Source: Ruminococcus sp. HUN007
GTDB taxonomy: Bacteria; Bacillota; Clostridia; Oscillospirales; Ruminococcaceae
NCBI RefSeq assembly: GCF_000712055.1
Contig: NZ_JOOA01000002.1
Coordinates: 1,302,001-1,366,000 of the forward strand
Reading direction: 5' to 3'
Length of the DNA: 64,000 nt
Every line of letters starts with the position of its first letter. Position 1 is the first letter of the stretch. A program made the position numbers and the translations under genes. This document shows positions 8,209-16,677 of this stretch, one piece after another. The notes beneath the pieces are model-generated. The model worked only from the letters and a program-made list of their open reading frames with translations, had not been told where the DNA came from and searched no databases.

Positions 8209-9006
8209 TTATTCAGAAAGCTCATAGGCTCTCTTTGTACAGCTGTCACATGCATTTTTTACGACCTGTACCAGATTGCCTTCGTAAAGTCTGTCAAGGC
8301 CGGCAAGAGTTGTGCCGCCCGGTGATGAAACCATCTTAATGAGTTCGTCGATAGTGTTTCCTGAATCGGTTATCATCTTTGCAGAACCAACCAGAGTCTT
8401 TGCAAAGAGCTTCTGTGCAGCTTCAGCTGAAATTCCCTGTTCAGATGCATATTCGATAAACGCCTTGGCAAACAGATAGATAAATGCCGGGCTGCTTCCG
8501 TTGATAGCAATGATCTCTTTCATCTTGTCAGCCGGAAGAACTGCATATTCACCGCAGGCACCGAAAATGCTGCATACAAGAGCAAATTCCTCATCGGATG
8601 TCGGTTCAACCTTTGAAAGTGCTGTTGCACCTTCGCCGAGAAGAAGCGGTGTGTTAGGCATTACCAGAACTGCCTTCAGATCAGGAATCGTACGTGTCTT
8701 AAGATACTCTCCTGAAATACCGGCTGCGATCGATACAACTACCTTTTCAGATGTGAGAACAGGCTTTATTGTTTCGAGAACTCCTGAAAGCACCTGTGGC
8801 TTTACTGCTAAAAAGATGTAGTCACACTTTTCAACAAGATCGCATTCATTTGTGCAGACATTAACACCGATCGATTCTGCACGCTTTCTGAGATCTTCAC
8901 TTATGTCAAAGGCATAAAGTGATATATCTTTAAGAGAACTGCCTGTTATACCCTTCATGATGGCAAAGCCCATATTTCCCGCACCTAAAAATCCAACTTT
9001 TTTCAT
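8209..9006 (-). CDS. proC: Pyrroline-5-carboxylate reductase
   Basis: 265 residues, NAD(P)H-dependent reduction of 1-pyrroline-5-carboxylate to proline, the last step of proline synthesis. The N-terminal Rossmann fold starts VGFLGAGNMGFAIMKG; further family landmarks are FLAVKPQVL, VVSIAAG, VMPNTPLLLGEGATAL, and the C-terminal dimerisation helices with SPGGTT near residue 230. Length is normal. It has its own promoter at 9065-9093 and is probably followed in the same transcript by the DUF624 gene. No proA or proB is nearby. Confidence 0.95.
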   Translation of the reverse strand: MKKVGFLGAGNMGFAIMKGITGSSLKDISLYAFDISEDLRKRAESIGVNVCTNECDLVEKCDYIFLAVKPQVLSGVLETIKPVLTSEKVVVSIAAGISGEYLKTRTIPDLKAVLVMPNTPLLLGEGATALSKVEPTSDEEFALVCSIFGACGEYAVLPADKMKEIIAINGSSPAFIYLFAKAFIEYASEQGISAEAAQKLFAKTLVGSAKMITDSGNTIDELIKMVSSPGGTTLAGLDRLYEGNLVQVVKNACDSCTKRAYELSE

Positions 9007-9064
9007 AGTTAAAAAGATCCTTTCTGATTTTCCGCACCTGCGGAACTATTATTCGCTATATTAC

Positions 9065-9093
9065 ATTATACACAAATTTTCATGTTAAATCAA
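9065..9093 (-). promoter_or_regulatory. proC promoter
   Basis: On the minus strand, -35 TTGATT (9088-9093) and -10 TATAAT (9065-9070) with a 17-base spacer, about 60 bases before the proC start. It makes proC independent of the transcript that ends near 9180. Confidence 0.75.
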
Positions 9094-9177
9094 TAGCAGA
9101 TTATAGTGAACGACAAAAAACATTTATCAATTATAGTTAAAGTGAACGAGTCCGGCATTCATGAATTTTCATTTCTC

Positions 9178-9403
9178 AAAATAAAAATACACCGGATCAG
9201 AGACCAGGTGTATTTTTATTGTTGCATTATTTTAATTATGAATGAAGATTTCGTACCCGGAGTCTGCAAAACTCACTGCAGGACAGCGCCTGCAGATCAT
9301 TTTACAGAAAGGTGGTTTCCTTAAATTAACCACTGTGTGTTCAGGAATACAATATACCGGATTCGTTACGTTTTTATGTCCGGTAATCGTTTTCAACCCT
9401 CTG
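9178..9403 (-). ncRNA. Candidate free-standing structured RNA (~226 nt), family unknown
   Basis: A complete non-coding transcription unit on the minus strand: consensus promoter (9410-9438), about 226 bases without a convincing ORF, then an intrinsic terminator (9180-9220). In 5' to 3' order the RNA can form hairpin 1 (UACCGGA 9385-9379 with UCCGGUA 9361-9355), hairpin 2 (GUGGUU 9333-9328 with AACCAC... arms 9328-9333/9312-9317) and a long hairpin 3 (CUGUAAAA 9307-9300 with UUUUGCAG 9271-9264, then a symmetric UGAU/UGAG loop that can form tandem G-A pairs, then CUGCAGG/CCUGCAG). CCGGA in hairpin 1 could instead pair with UCCGG near 9259. It lacks signatures of tmRNA, RNase P or SRP RNA; size and isolation would suit 6S RNA or an undescribed class. 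Confidence 0.6.
9180..9220 (-). terminator. Intrinsic terminator of the candidate ncRNA
   Basis: A 14-bp perfect stem, AATAAAAATACACC (9180-9193) with GGTGTATTTTTATT (9207-9220), around a 13-base loop, with T-rich sequence on both sides. It closes the unit that starts at about 9403. Confidence 0.8.
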
Positions 9404-9409
9404 TTCAGT

Positions 9410-9438
9410 ATTATATCACAGTATGTAATCGTTGTCAA
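9410..9438 (-). promoter_or_regulatory. Consensus promoter of the candidate ncRNA
   Basis: On the minus strand, a perfect -35 TTGACA (9433-9438) and a perfect -10 TATAAT (9410-9415) with a 17-base spacer. Full consensus at both boxes suggests strong, constitutive transcription. No ORF with a ribosome binding site follows. Confidence 0.85.
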
Positions 9439-9681
9439 TAGAGTTTTTAATTTTTTTATGCGAAATTAATCTGTTTTAAGAGGCTGTTTAATCAGTTTCT
9501 CTCCTGAGAAGTGTCCCCTTAAATTATATCAAAACTGACTATTTTAACATGCACAGTTTTTTTGTATAATAGAGTAAACGGGAAAATTACCCGTAAGCTA
9601 CAGAAGAAACCCTGACTCATTAACAGATCCGTATTTACGGGGCCGTCATCGTTTCATGTCAACAAAGAAGGTGATCATTTA
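9439..9681 (+). promoter_or_regulatory. Leader and promoter region of the pyridoxal kinase gene
   Basis: A -10 TATAAT at 9565-9570 has only a poor -35 17 bases upstream. The roughly 110-base leader that follows contains ACGGG (9578 region), CCCGT (about 9590) and a second ACGGG (about 9636), so CCCGT could pair either way. No known riboswitch was recognised. GAAGGTGATC precedes the start codon. Confidence 0.4.
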
Positions 9682-10544
9682 GTGGCAACTGCTGCTGTTA
9701 TAAACGATATTTCTGGTTTCGGACGATGTTCACTCGGCGTGGCTGTTCCGATACTATCAGTATGCGGCATTCAGGCATGTGCTGTACCTACCGCAGTACT
9801 TACAAACCAGACCGGTTTTCCGGATTACTCATGTATCGATCTTACTGAACATCTCGATAATTATATTAAAATGTGGAAATTATGCGGTGCACGGTTCGAC
9901 GGTATCTACAGCGGATATATCGCTCATCCGAAGCAGGCTGATTTCATAAGCTCATTTATCGATGAATTCCGCAGTGAAAACACTCTCGTTCTTGTTGACC
10001 CGGTCATGGGTGACAACGGAGAGATATACAAGGGATACAGTGAAATAATGTGCGAAAAGATCCGTAACCTTACTCTGAAAGCAGACATTATAACTCCGAA
10101 TCTCACTGAGCTGTGCATACTTTCCGGCGGAAACTTTTCCGAGATCTGTTCGCTCTCAATGGAAAAAAAAGAAAGAGAAAATAAAGGAGCTTGCTCTGAA
10201 ACTCATCGGAAAGAACAGCAGACTTAAGGTTATTGTAACCGGCATCAATGCTGATAACATGATATACAATATGGTTTTTTTTAAACGACAGCGAATATTT
10301 TGCTGTTACTGAACGCCTTGGAAAAAGCTTTTCCGGCACCGGAGATATTTTTGCCTCCGTTACTTTCAGCATGCTGATAAACGGAAAGGATATTCAGACA
10401 GCTATCGACACAGCTTCCGGATTTATCGAAAAATCAATAAAGGACACTCTTGCACTGTCACCTGATCCGGATCACAACTACGGTGTCGAATTTGAAAGAA
10501 ATCTCGGATCACTTGCCGATATTAAGAAAACGCTGATTTATTAA
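9682..10544 (+). pseudogene. Pyridoxal/pyridoxamine kinase (PdxK/PdxY family) with two frameshifts
   Basis: Would phosphorylate B6 vitamers with ATP. The first 163 residues read well (INDISGFGRCSLGVAVPILS, DPVMGDNG, ITPNLTELCIL), then the frame breaks in an A8 run at about 10162-10169. Taking A7 restores a frame (MEKKKEKIKELALKL...) that breaks again at a T8 run at about 10274-10281. Taking T7 restores the rest, including the ribokinase-type GKSFSGTGDIFASV motif with catalytic Asp, and reaches TAA at 10542-10544 (about 286 residues in total). Both breaks are one extra base in an 8-base homopolymer: sequencing error, true decay or slippage. The start codon is GTG. The last codons and the stop lie in a repeat-element end. 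Confidence 0.75.
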
Positions 10545-10554
10545 TAAATCAGCT
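10526..10554. repeat. Solo end of the dispersed palindromic element
   Basis: The sequence AGAAAACGCTGATTTATT followed by AATAAATCAGC matches the inverted right end of the element at 51870-51982 with one or two differences. The core is a perfect 20-bp palindrome. It overlaps the last codons and stop of the pyridoxal kinase gene and may act as a 3' hairpin for its mRNA. Confidence 0.6.
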
Positions 10555-10584
10555 GGTCCCTTTATAAATATGAGGTGAATTAAA

Positions 10585-11196
10585 ATGGATAATAAAAATG
10601 AAATTCTTTATACCTACAAAAACAATGTTTACTTAAATATTACAAACGCCTGTCCGTGTAAATGTGAATTCTGCATCAGAAGCACTACTGATACCGTCGG
10701 CGAATCAGGCAGCCTCTGGCTCAACCACAGTCCTGACTTTAATGAAGTGAGATCAGCCATTGACGGCTTTGATTTCACCGGATATGACGAAGCCATCTTC
10801 TGCGGATACGGCGAACCGACATGTGCTTTTGACGTACTTATCAAAACTGCGGAATATCTTCGTGAAAAAGGTATCAGAACCCGTCTTAACACAAACGGGC
10901 TCAGCGACCTTATCAACAAAAGAAGCACGGCAGAGGAGATCTGTAAAAACATCGGCTCCGTTTCCATCAGTCTCAATGCTTCCGACAAAGTAAAGTATAA
11001 TGACATTGTACACCCTTCCTTCGGCATAATCTCGTTTGACGCAATGCTTAGCTTTGCAAAGGAATGCAGAAAGCACACTGAAAACGTTGCATTTACAGTC
11101 GTAGACGTTATCGGTGAGGAAGAAATTGAAAAATGCCGTAAAATCGCAGAGGAATGCGGTGTTAATTTCCGCGTGAGAGTGTATTCAGCTGATTAA
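10585..11196 (+). CDS. Radical SAM protein (TatD-associated type)
   Basis: 203 residues. The CPCKCEFC segment contains the CxxxCxxC motif that binds the 4Fe-4S cluster for radical S-adenosylmethionine chemistry; FCGYGEPT and TRLNTNGL are typical S-adenosylmethionine-contacting segments. The short length and the sequence around VYLNITNACPC fit the subfamily of small radical SAM proteins usually found next to TatD DNases. No tatD gene is present here, and the substrate is unknown. The start ATG has a GAGGTGAAT site. It lies 40 bases after the pyridoxal kinase gene on the same strand, so the two are possibly co-transcribed. Confidence 0.8.
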   Translation: MDNKNEILYTYKNNVYLNITNACPCKCEFCIRSTTDTVGESGSLWLNHSPDFNEVRSAIDGFDFTGYDEAIFCGYGEPTCAFDVLIKTAEYLREKGIRTRLNTNGLSDLINKRSTAEEICKNIGSVSISLNASDKVKYNDIVHPSFGIISFDAMLSFAKECRKHTENVAFTVVDVIGEEEIEKCRKIAEECGVNFRVRVYSAD

Positions 11197-11307
11197 ATAA
11201 TCTGGTTACTGTAAAAGGCTGAAACCGGTACAGCTTTTTTGCTCTCCTGCATACATCCGGTAAGATCAGTTCTCTGATCTGATTTGATATTCCTATAAAT
11301 GCCAGAA

Positions 11308-11341
11308 GGACGGAATGCTTCCTGCATACCGTCCTTTTTTT
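11308..11341 (+). terminator. Intrinsic terminator after the radical SAM gene
   Basis: Stem GGACGG (11308-11313) / CCGTCC (11329-11334) continued by inner ATGC/GCAT, then seven T. A weaker hairpin with a T-run lies nearer the stop, at about 11215-11240. Confidence 0.85.
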
Positions 11342-11350
11342 ATGCTTTTA

Positions 11351-13132
11351 TTAATCCGGAAGTGAATACTTTTCAACATACTGAAAACGCATTTCCTGAA
11401 AATCCTTGTCGTTTTCCTTAATATTGGTTATGTATTCATGAGTGTCAAACTTATCATCCTTCAGCTGAATAAGGCACACTGCAATATTTGAACAGTGATC
11501 TGAAATTCGTTCAAGATTTGTCAGAAGATCAGAGAAAATAAATCCAAGTTCCGTTGTACATTTATCCTGCTGGAGTCTGCGGAGATGACGGTTCTTGAGT
11601 TCCATGCGAAGACCGTTTATAACTTCTTCAAGCGGTTCAACCCTGCGTGCAAGATCTGCATCATTGTTGATAAACGCATTTACAGACATTTCAAGAATAT
11701 CTGCTACCGCAGTCTGAAGTATCTCGGTTTCAATTCGTGCCGCATGCGAGAAGCGGATCTTTCTCTCGTTCATTTCCCTGTATATCTTTACAAGACCTGC
11801 AGCGTGGTCGGATATCCTTTCGAAATCACCGATGCAGTGAAGCAGTCTGGATACCAGCGCAGCGTCCTCCTTGGTAAGTGAACAGCCCGAAAGTTTGATA
11901 AGATATGTTCCGAGTTTGTCCTCATAATCGTCGATAAGATCTTCAGTCTGAAGAACTTTTTCCGCTGTCTTTGCATCAAATTTTGCTGCTGCTGAAAAAG
12001 CGTCGCGGTAACTTTCAAGTGAAAGCGCCGCCATTTTTTCCGCAAAGCTTCTGCACTCTGTAAGTGCAAACGAAGGTGTTTCAAGAAGTCTTTCGTCAAT
12101 AAAAAGTTTCTTTTCATCATCTGATTTTTCGTTTTCGCCCTTAATAACAAGGATAGCCAGCTTTTCGAGTTTTGACGAGAACGGTATCAGAACCAGTGAC
12201 GTGATCACGTTGAAACCTGTATGGACCGCAGCTATCATCAGAGGACCTGCAGTTACCGGATCCGTGCGTTCATCAACACTGTGAGTATAAACCCAGATCC
12301 ATACAGCCGCTGTTGTCAGAAGTCCGCCCGTTAAGTTGAAAAACAAATGAATAAATGAAACACGGCGGGCATTTTTATCTGCACTGTGGCTTGAAATAAA
12401 TGAAGACACGCTTGTACCGATATTCTGACCTACAATAAAGAATACAGCAGACTCAAGAGGCAGAACCCCTGTAATAGAAAATGCCTGAAGCGCTGCCACT
12501 GAAACCGATGAACTCTGAAGTATCATTGTAATAAGCATACCTGCAAAAACACAAAAAACAGGATTACGCAAAAACTGCTGCAGTATCAGATATTGCTCCT
12601 GTCTTGAACTGTCCAGCGAAATCGGGGTCGGCACATACGCTACGAGAGCCATGGTCATCAGAAATATCCCGACGAACAGTATAGATGCTGAAAAAACGAT
12701 AGTTCCCGTATCATTTATCTTATCTTTCGAGGAAAAGCGCTTCATTATTATACCGGCTACAGCTGCGGTACCTATAATATAGAAACCAGCCGGTTCCGTG
12801 ATCGGTACAAGACCAGTTATCCAGAGAGTAAAAGTCGTACCGATATTTGAACCCATGATAAGACCCACAGTCTGACTCAGTTCCATAACTCCGGAATTTA
12901 CGAGTCCTGTAAGTACACTTGCAAGCGCAGATGACGACTGCATAAGAACTGTTATACCGGTACCCAGAGCAATACTTTTTAACGGATTACGTGTTATTTT
13001 TTTCAGGATCTTTTCAATCCTGCTTCCGGTCAGTTTTTCAAGATGCTGTGACATCTCGTTCATTCCGTATATCGTAAAGGCAAGTCCGGCAATAATAATA
13101 AACAGGCCGTATACGTATAAGTCTGTATCCAT
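11351..13132 (-). CDS. Na+/phosphate cotransporter (NptA family) with PhoU-like C-terminal domain
   Basis: 593 residues. The N-terminal half (about 1-310) is a Na/Pi-cotransporter domain with two internally repeated QSSS motifs (VLMQSSSALAS near residue 65 and MILQSSSVSVAAL near 205) and GSNIGTT / GQNIGTS signatures. The C-terminal half (about 350-560) is a soluble helical PhoU-like domain with two bundles. It is predicted to import phosphate with sodium, the tail possibly controlling activity. Start ATG with AAGGAGATAATTA upstream. It is a single gene; no pst or pho genes are near, and a promoter-like AT-rich stretch lies behind it. Confidence 0.9.
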   Translation of the reverse strand: MDTDLYVYGLFIIIAGLAFTIYGMNEMSQHLEKLTGSRIEKILKKITRNPLKSIALGTGITVLMQSSSALASVLTGLVNSGVMELSQTVGLIMGSNIGTTFTLWITGLVPITEPAGFYIIGTAAVAGIIMKRFSSKDKINDTGTIVFSASILFVGIFLMTMALVAYVPTPISLDSSRQEQYLILQQFLRNPVFCVFAGMLITMILQSSSVSVAALQAFSITGVLPLESAVFFIVGQNIGTSVSSFISSHSADKNARRVSFIHLFFNLTGGLLTTAAVWIWVYTHSVDERTDPVTAGPLMIAAVHTGFNVITSLVLIPFSSKLEKLAILVIKGENEKSDDEKKLFIDERLLETPSFALTECRSFAEKMAALSLESYRDAFSAAAKFDAKTAEKVLQTEDLIDDYEDKLGTYLIKLSGCSLTKEDAALVSRLLHCIGDFERISDHAAGLVKIYREMNERKIRFSHAARIETEILQTAVADILEMSVNAFINNDADLARRVEPLEEVINGLRMELKNRHLRRLQQDKCTTELGFIFSDLLTNLERISDHCSNIAVCLIQLKDDKFDTHEYITNIKENDKDFQEMRFQYVEKYSLPD

Positions 13133-13254
13133 TAATTATCTCCTTAAAAAAATAGTATTAATCTAATTATATCATATTTTTTCACTATTTCAATACCATA
13201 TTTACCGGAAAAACAAAGCACGTTTAAGTTTCGAATTCCCTTACGACTTACGAC

Positions 13255-13287
13255 AAAAAAGATCCCGAACCGATTCGGCTCAGGATC
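13255..13287 (-). terminator. Terminator of the ribosomal protein operon
   Basis: On the minus strand, a 13-position stem (11 paired; GATCCTGAGCCG / CGGTTCGGGATC) is followed by TTTTTT (13260-13255). It lies about 75 bases after the rplQ stop. Confidence 0.85.
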
Positions 13288-13299
13288 CTTAAAAACTAT

Positions 13300-13353
13300 C
13301 AGGGAGTCCGCGGTAAAACGCAGACTCCCTGAAACTGTACCGGGAAACCGGTA
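13300..13353 (-). other. Two hairpins in the rplQ 3' UTR
   Basis: Hairpin one: CAGGGAGTC (13300-13308) / GACTCCCTG (13323-13331), a perfect 9-bp stem. Hairpin two: TACCGG (13338-13343) / CCGGTA (13348-13353) closed by a 4-base loop. Neither has a T-run. They lie between the rplQ stop and the terminator and may stabilise the mRNA or form a downstream element. Confidence 0.65.
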
Positions 13354-13361
13354 TTTAATTA

Positions 13362-13703
13362 TTAAACGAGCTTGATGATAGCCATTTCAGCTGCGTCGCC
13401 GCGGCGTGGACCGATCTTGATGATCTGTGTGTAACCACCGTTTCTTTCAGCATACTGAGGTGCAATGTCATTGAAAAGCTTCTTAACAACTGATTCCTTA
13501 GTTACGTAAGCTAATACCTGACGCTTTGAGTGCAGGTCATTTGTCTTACCAAGAGTTATCATCTTTTCAGCAACAGCACGAACTTCCTTTGCTCTTGTAA
13601 CTGTTGTTTCGATCTGGCCGTTTTCAAGAAGGTATGTAACCATAGCTCTGAGCATAGCTTTTCTATGATCAGAAGTTCTACCCAGCTTTCTTGTACCTGG
13701 CAT
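13362..13703 (-). CDS. rplQ: 50S ribosomal protein L17 (bL17)
   Basis: 113 residues beginning [20 protein letters not shown], the standard bL17 start; normal length for Firmicutes without a C-terminal extension. It binds 23S rRNA near the polypeptide exit tunnel. Last gene of the operon, after rpoA, the usual place. A ribosome binding site AGGAGTGAATTTC precedes ATG. Three hairpins, the last a terminator, follow the stop. Confidence 0.98.
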   Translation of the reverse strand: MPGTRKLGRTSDHRKAMLRAMVTYLLENGQIETTVTRAKEVRAVAEKMITLGKTNDLHSKRQVLAYVTKESVVKKLFNDIAPQYAERNGGYTQIIKIGPRRGDAAEMAIIKLV

Positions 13704-13762
13704 TGAAATTCACTCCTTTTCTATAGTGACGCTGTCTTAACCAGCATGAAAATGTTTTACGA

Positions 13763-14716
13763 TTATTCTTCTTCAGAAGAAAGGTCGAATCCAAGTGACT
13801 GGAGTTTTTCCTTAACTTCATCGAAGGATTTCTTACCGAGATTACGAACCTTCATCATTTCCTCTTCGGACTTGTTGATGAGGTCATCCACGGTATTGAT
13901 ACCCGCACGTTTTAAACAATTAAACGAACGTACCGACAAGTCAAGTTCCTCAATGGTCATCTCAAGGATCTTTTCTTTACCCTTTTCGTCTTTTTCGACT
14001 AATACTTCAGTTATTGTAGCCTCATCAGAGAGGTCGATGAATAACTTAAGGTGCTCGTTGAGGAGATTGGCTGCCTGAGATATAGCCTCCTTGGCGGAAA
14101 TTGTACCGTCAGTCCAAACTTCTAATGTAAGCTTGTCAAAGTCAGTTACCTGACCGAGTCGAGTATCTTCTACATGATAGTTTACCTTTAAAACAGGAGT
14201 ATATATACTATCAACAGCAATTACGTCGATAGGCATGTTGATGATCTGCTTATTACGTTCAGCTGAAACATAACCTCTGCCTCTGTCCAGAGTGATCTCC
14301 ATGTATAACTTGGCATCTTTGCCTAATGTAGCAATATGCATGCCAGGATCAAGAATATCAACATCTGAATCAGTCTTTATGTCACCGGCAGTAACTTCGC
14401 ACTCGCCTTCTGCTTCAATAAATACTGTCTTAGGACCGTCGCTGTGCAGTTTGGCTGTTAAACCCTTAATGCTGAGGATTATCTCAGTAACATCTTCTTT
14501 AACACCCGGAATTGTAGAGAGTTCATGGTGAACTCCGTCAATCTTAACTGATGTAACAGCAACACCAGGAAGTGAGGAGAGTAATACTCGTCTTAAGCTG
14601 TTACCAAGTGTAATACCATAGCCTCTTTCAAGAGGTGAAAGTACAAACTTGCCGTACTTGCCGTCACTTTTGAGATCAACTGTTTCAATTTCCGGTTTTT
14701 CTATTCTTTCAAGCAT
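13763..14716 (-). CDS. rpoA: RNA polymerase subunit alpha
   Basis: 317 residues. The N-terminal dimerisation and assembly domain (about 1-225; [20 protein letters not shown]) nucleates core polymerase assembly. A flexible linker leads to the C-terminal domain (about 250-310; [20 protein letters not shown] and [12 protein letters not shown]) that contacts UP elements and activators. Sits between rpsD and rplQ as in most Firmicutes. An acidic SSEEE tail ends the protein. AGGAGGG lies upstream of ATG. Confidence 0.98.
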   Translation of the reverse strand: MLERIEKPEIETVDLKSDGKYGKFVLSPLERGYGITLGNSLRRVLLSSLPGVAVTSVKIDGVHHELSTIPGVKEDVTEIILSIKGLTAKLHSDGPKTVFIEAEGECEVTAGDIKTDSDVDILDPGMHIATLGKDAKLYMEITLDRGRGYVSAERNKQIINMPIDVIAVDSIYTPVLKVNYHVEDTRLGQVTDFDKLTLEVWTDGTISAKEAISQAANLLNEHLKLFIDLSDEATITEVLVEKDEKGKEKILEMTIEELDLSVRSFNCLKRAGINTVDDLINKSEEEMMKVRNLGKKSFDEVKEKLQSLGFDLSSEEE

Positions 14717-14793
14717 AAAAACCCTCCTATTTCGTAACTACATCAATAGTAATTAGTCGTCTGACTGTCATTATTTCTAGAAACCTTAAGAGA

Positions 14794-15390
14794 TTACTTA
14801 GAATAAAGTTCGACGATCAGATGTTCTTCTACTTCATAGTCAAGGTCTTCCTTAACAGGCATACGAACAACCTTAGCTGAGAAATCCTCTTTGTTAGCTT
14901 CGAGCCAGAGAGGTACTACTCTGCCGTTTGTAAGTTCAACGATTTCCTTGAACTTTGTGCTCTTTCTGCTGTTTTCTCTGAGTGAGATAACATCGCCCGG
15001 CTTGATTCTGTATGATGGAATGTCGATTCTCTTGCCGTTTACGCTGAAGTGGCCGTGAGTAACAAGCTGTCTTGATTCACGTCTTGTTGTAGCGAGACCC
15101 ATTCTGAATACAACGTTATCAAGTCTTGATTCAAGAATTGTGATAAGGTTTGTACCAGCCTGGCCCTGCTGCTTTTCAGCAATCTCAAAGTAGTGGTAGA
15201 ACTGCTTTTCAAGAACACCGTAGATGAACTTGAGCTTCTGCTTTTCCTTGAGCTGCATTCCGTATTCAGAAAGCTTCTTTCTGTTACCCTGATCAGCTTT
15301 ACGCTTTGTATCCTTTGAAACACCCATAACCATTGGGCTGATACCTAAATACTTACATTTCTTAAGAAGTGGTTCCTTATTAATAGCCAT
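14794..15390 (-). CDS. rpsD: 30S ribosomal protein S4 (uS4)
   Basis: 198 residues; primary 16S rRNA binder that nucleates assembly of the 30S body and shapes decoding fidelity. The core GNRKKLSEYGMQLKEKQKLK and S4 domain (SRLDNVVFRMGLATTRRESR) are clear. The N-terminus lacks the four-cysteine zinc site of zinc-type S4 (only one Cys in the first 40 residues), so it is the cysteine-free form, and its first 35 residues diverge from the usual MARYTGP start. Confidence 0.96.
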   Translation of the reverse strand: MAINKEPLLKKCKYLGISPMVMGVSKDTKRKADQGNRKKLSEYGMQLKEKQKLKFIYGVLEKQFYHYFEIAEKQQGQAGTNLITILESRLDNVVFRMGLATTRRESRQLVTHGHFSVNGKRIDIPSYRIKPGDVISLRENSRKSTKFKEIVELTNGRVVPLWLEANKEDFSAKVVRMPVKEDLDYEVEEHLIVELYSK

Positions 15391-15477
15391 TGCTATTACC
15401 TCCGTTTTTTAAAAAATATCGAATTTGTTTATGTATTCGACGCCAAGCAAACTATAGCTCAGTTTCTATTCCTGTTA

Positions 15478-15876
15478 CTATACACGTCTTCTCTTTGGAG
15501 GACGGCATCCGTTATGCGGGATAGGAGTAACATCCTTGATCATTTTAACTTCAAGACCTACTGTCTGGAGTGCTCTGATTGCAGCTTCACGTCCTGAACC
15601 AGGTCCCTTTACGTAAACTTCAACTGACTTGAGGCCATGTTCCATAGCAGCCTTTGCAGCAACTTCAGCAGCATTCTGTGCAGCGAATGGAGTTGACTTT
15701 CTTGAACCTCTGAAGCCTAAGCCGCCTGAGCTTGCCCATGAAAGTGCATTACCCTGTGTATCAGTGATTGTAACGATTGTGTTGTTGAAAGTGGACTGGA
15801 TATGAACAGCGCCGTTTTCAACGTTCTTACGTTCTCTACGTCTCTTAACAGTAACCTTCTTCTTCTGCTGTGCCAT
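15478..15876 (-). CDS. rpsK: 30S ribosomal protein S11 (uS11)
   Basis: 132 residues with a basic N-terminal arm ([18 protein letters not shown]) and the conserved core [20 protein letters not shown] and [14 protein letters not shown], ending [13 protein letters not shown]. Located on the 30S platform next to the Shine-Dalgarno helix. It lies 15 bases after rpsM. Confidence 0.98.
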   Translation of the reverse strand: MAQQKKKVTVKRRRERKNVENGAVHIQSTFNNTIVTITDTQGNALSWASSGGLGFRGSRKSTPFAAQNAAEVAAKAAMEHGLKSVEVYVKGPGSGREAAIRALQTVGLEVKMIKDVTPIPHNGCRPPKRRRV

Positions 15877-15891
15877 TGTTCATTTCCCTCC

Positions 15892-16260
15892 TTACTTCTT
15901 CTTGTTAGCGATAGTCTTTACAGGGCCCTTACGAGTTCTTGCGTTTGTCTTTGTACGCTGACCTCTAACCGGGAGACCTCTGCGGTGACGGATACCACGG
16001 TAGCAGTTGATTTCAACAAGTCTTTTGATGTTAAGAGCGATCTCTCTTCTGAGGTCACCTTCAACATTGATGTTCTTGTCGATGTATTCACGAAGCTTGT
16101 TTTCATCATCGTCTGTAAGATCCTTAACTCTTGTGTCAGGATTTACGCCTGTTTCAGCTAAGATCTTCTTTGCAGTTGTGTTGCCGATACCGAAAATGTA
16201 AGTAAGAGCAATCTCTATTCTTTTATTCTTCGGTAAGTCAATACCAGCTATTCTTGCCAT
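15892..16260 (-). CDS. rpsM: 30S ribosomal protein S13 (uS13)
   Basis: 122 residues beginning [20 protein letters not shown], with [20 protein letters not shown] near the C-terminus. It sits in the head of the 30S subunit, contacts the P-site tRNA and forms an intersubunit bridge. Follows rpmJ, as usual in this operon. Confidence 0.98.
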   Translation of the reverse strand: MARIAGIDLPKNKRIEIALTYIFGIGNTTAKKILAETGVNPDTRVKDLTDDDENKLREYIDKNINVEGDLRREIALNIKRLVEINCYRGIRHRRGLPVRGQRTKTNARTRKGPVKTIANKKK

Positions 16261-16293
16261 TAACTAATTGCACCTCCGTTAGCGGACTGAGTA

Positions 16294-16407
16294 TCAGCCC
16301 TGTCTCTGTTTATGCTTTGGGTTTTCGCAAATAACCATTATTTTGCCCTTGCGCTTAATGATCTTGCATTTTTCGCACATTGGCTTTACTGAAGGTCTAA
16401 CTTTCAT
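16294..16407 (-). CDS. rpmJ: 50S ribosomal protein L36 (bL36), zinc-binding form
   Basis: A 37-residue protein starting [19 protein letters not shown] and ending NPKHKQRQG. Cys11, Cys14, Cys27 and His32 are the zinc ligands of the C+ form. It binds 23S rRNA in the large subunit. The start ATG at 16407 has AGGAGGTAATTTC upstream and the stop is TGA at 16296-16294. It sits between infA and rpsM, its normal place. Confidence 0.97.
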   Translation of the reverse strand: MKVRPSVKPMCEKCKIIKRKGKIMVICENPKHKQRQG

Positions 16408-16455
16408 TGAAATTACCTCCTATTTGATAGTTAGAAAAACGGGATCATTACCTGT

Positions 16456-16674
16456 TTATTTGCATCTCCAGGTAATCCTGCCTCTTGTCAGGTCATAAGG
16501 TGACATCTCAATGGTTACCTTATCACCAGGCACTATACGAATATAATTCATTCTTAACTTGCCTGAAATATTGGCCAGTATCTTGTGACCATTTGCTAAT
16601 TCCACACGGAACATTGTATTCGGTAAAGCCTCAACGACTGTACCTTCAACTTCGATTGCGTCTTCCTTAGCCAT
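16456..16674 (-). CDS. infA: Translation initiation factor IF-1
   Basis: 72 residues, one S1-like OB-fold: [19 protein letters not shown], then [20 protein letters not shown]. It occupies the 30S A site during initiation. Separated from the KOW gene by only three bases. Confidence 0.98.
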   Translation of the reverse strand: MAKEDAIEVEGTVVEALPNTMFRVELANGHKILANISGKLRMNYIRIVPGDKVTIEMSPYDLTRGRITWRCK

Positions 16675-16677
16675 ACT

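Noticed and set aside
9106..9469. Short plus- and minus-strand ORFs in the region of the candidate ncRNA
   Set aside because: They lack ribosome binding sites and overlap hairpin arms and the terminator; the promoter and terminator point to a non-coding RNA instead.
11197..11240. A full terminator directly after the radical SAM stop
   Set aside because: The stem AAAAGGCTG/CAGCTTTT needs a bulge; the clean hairpin at 11308-11341 is the better call.
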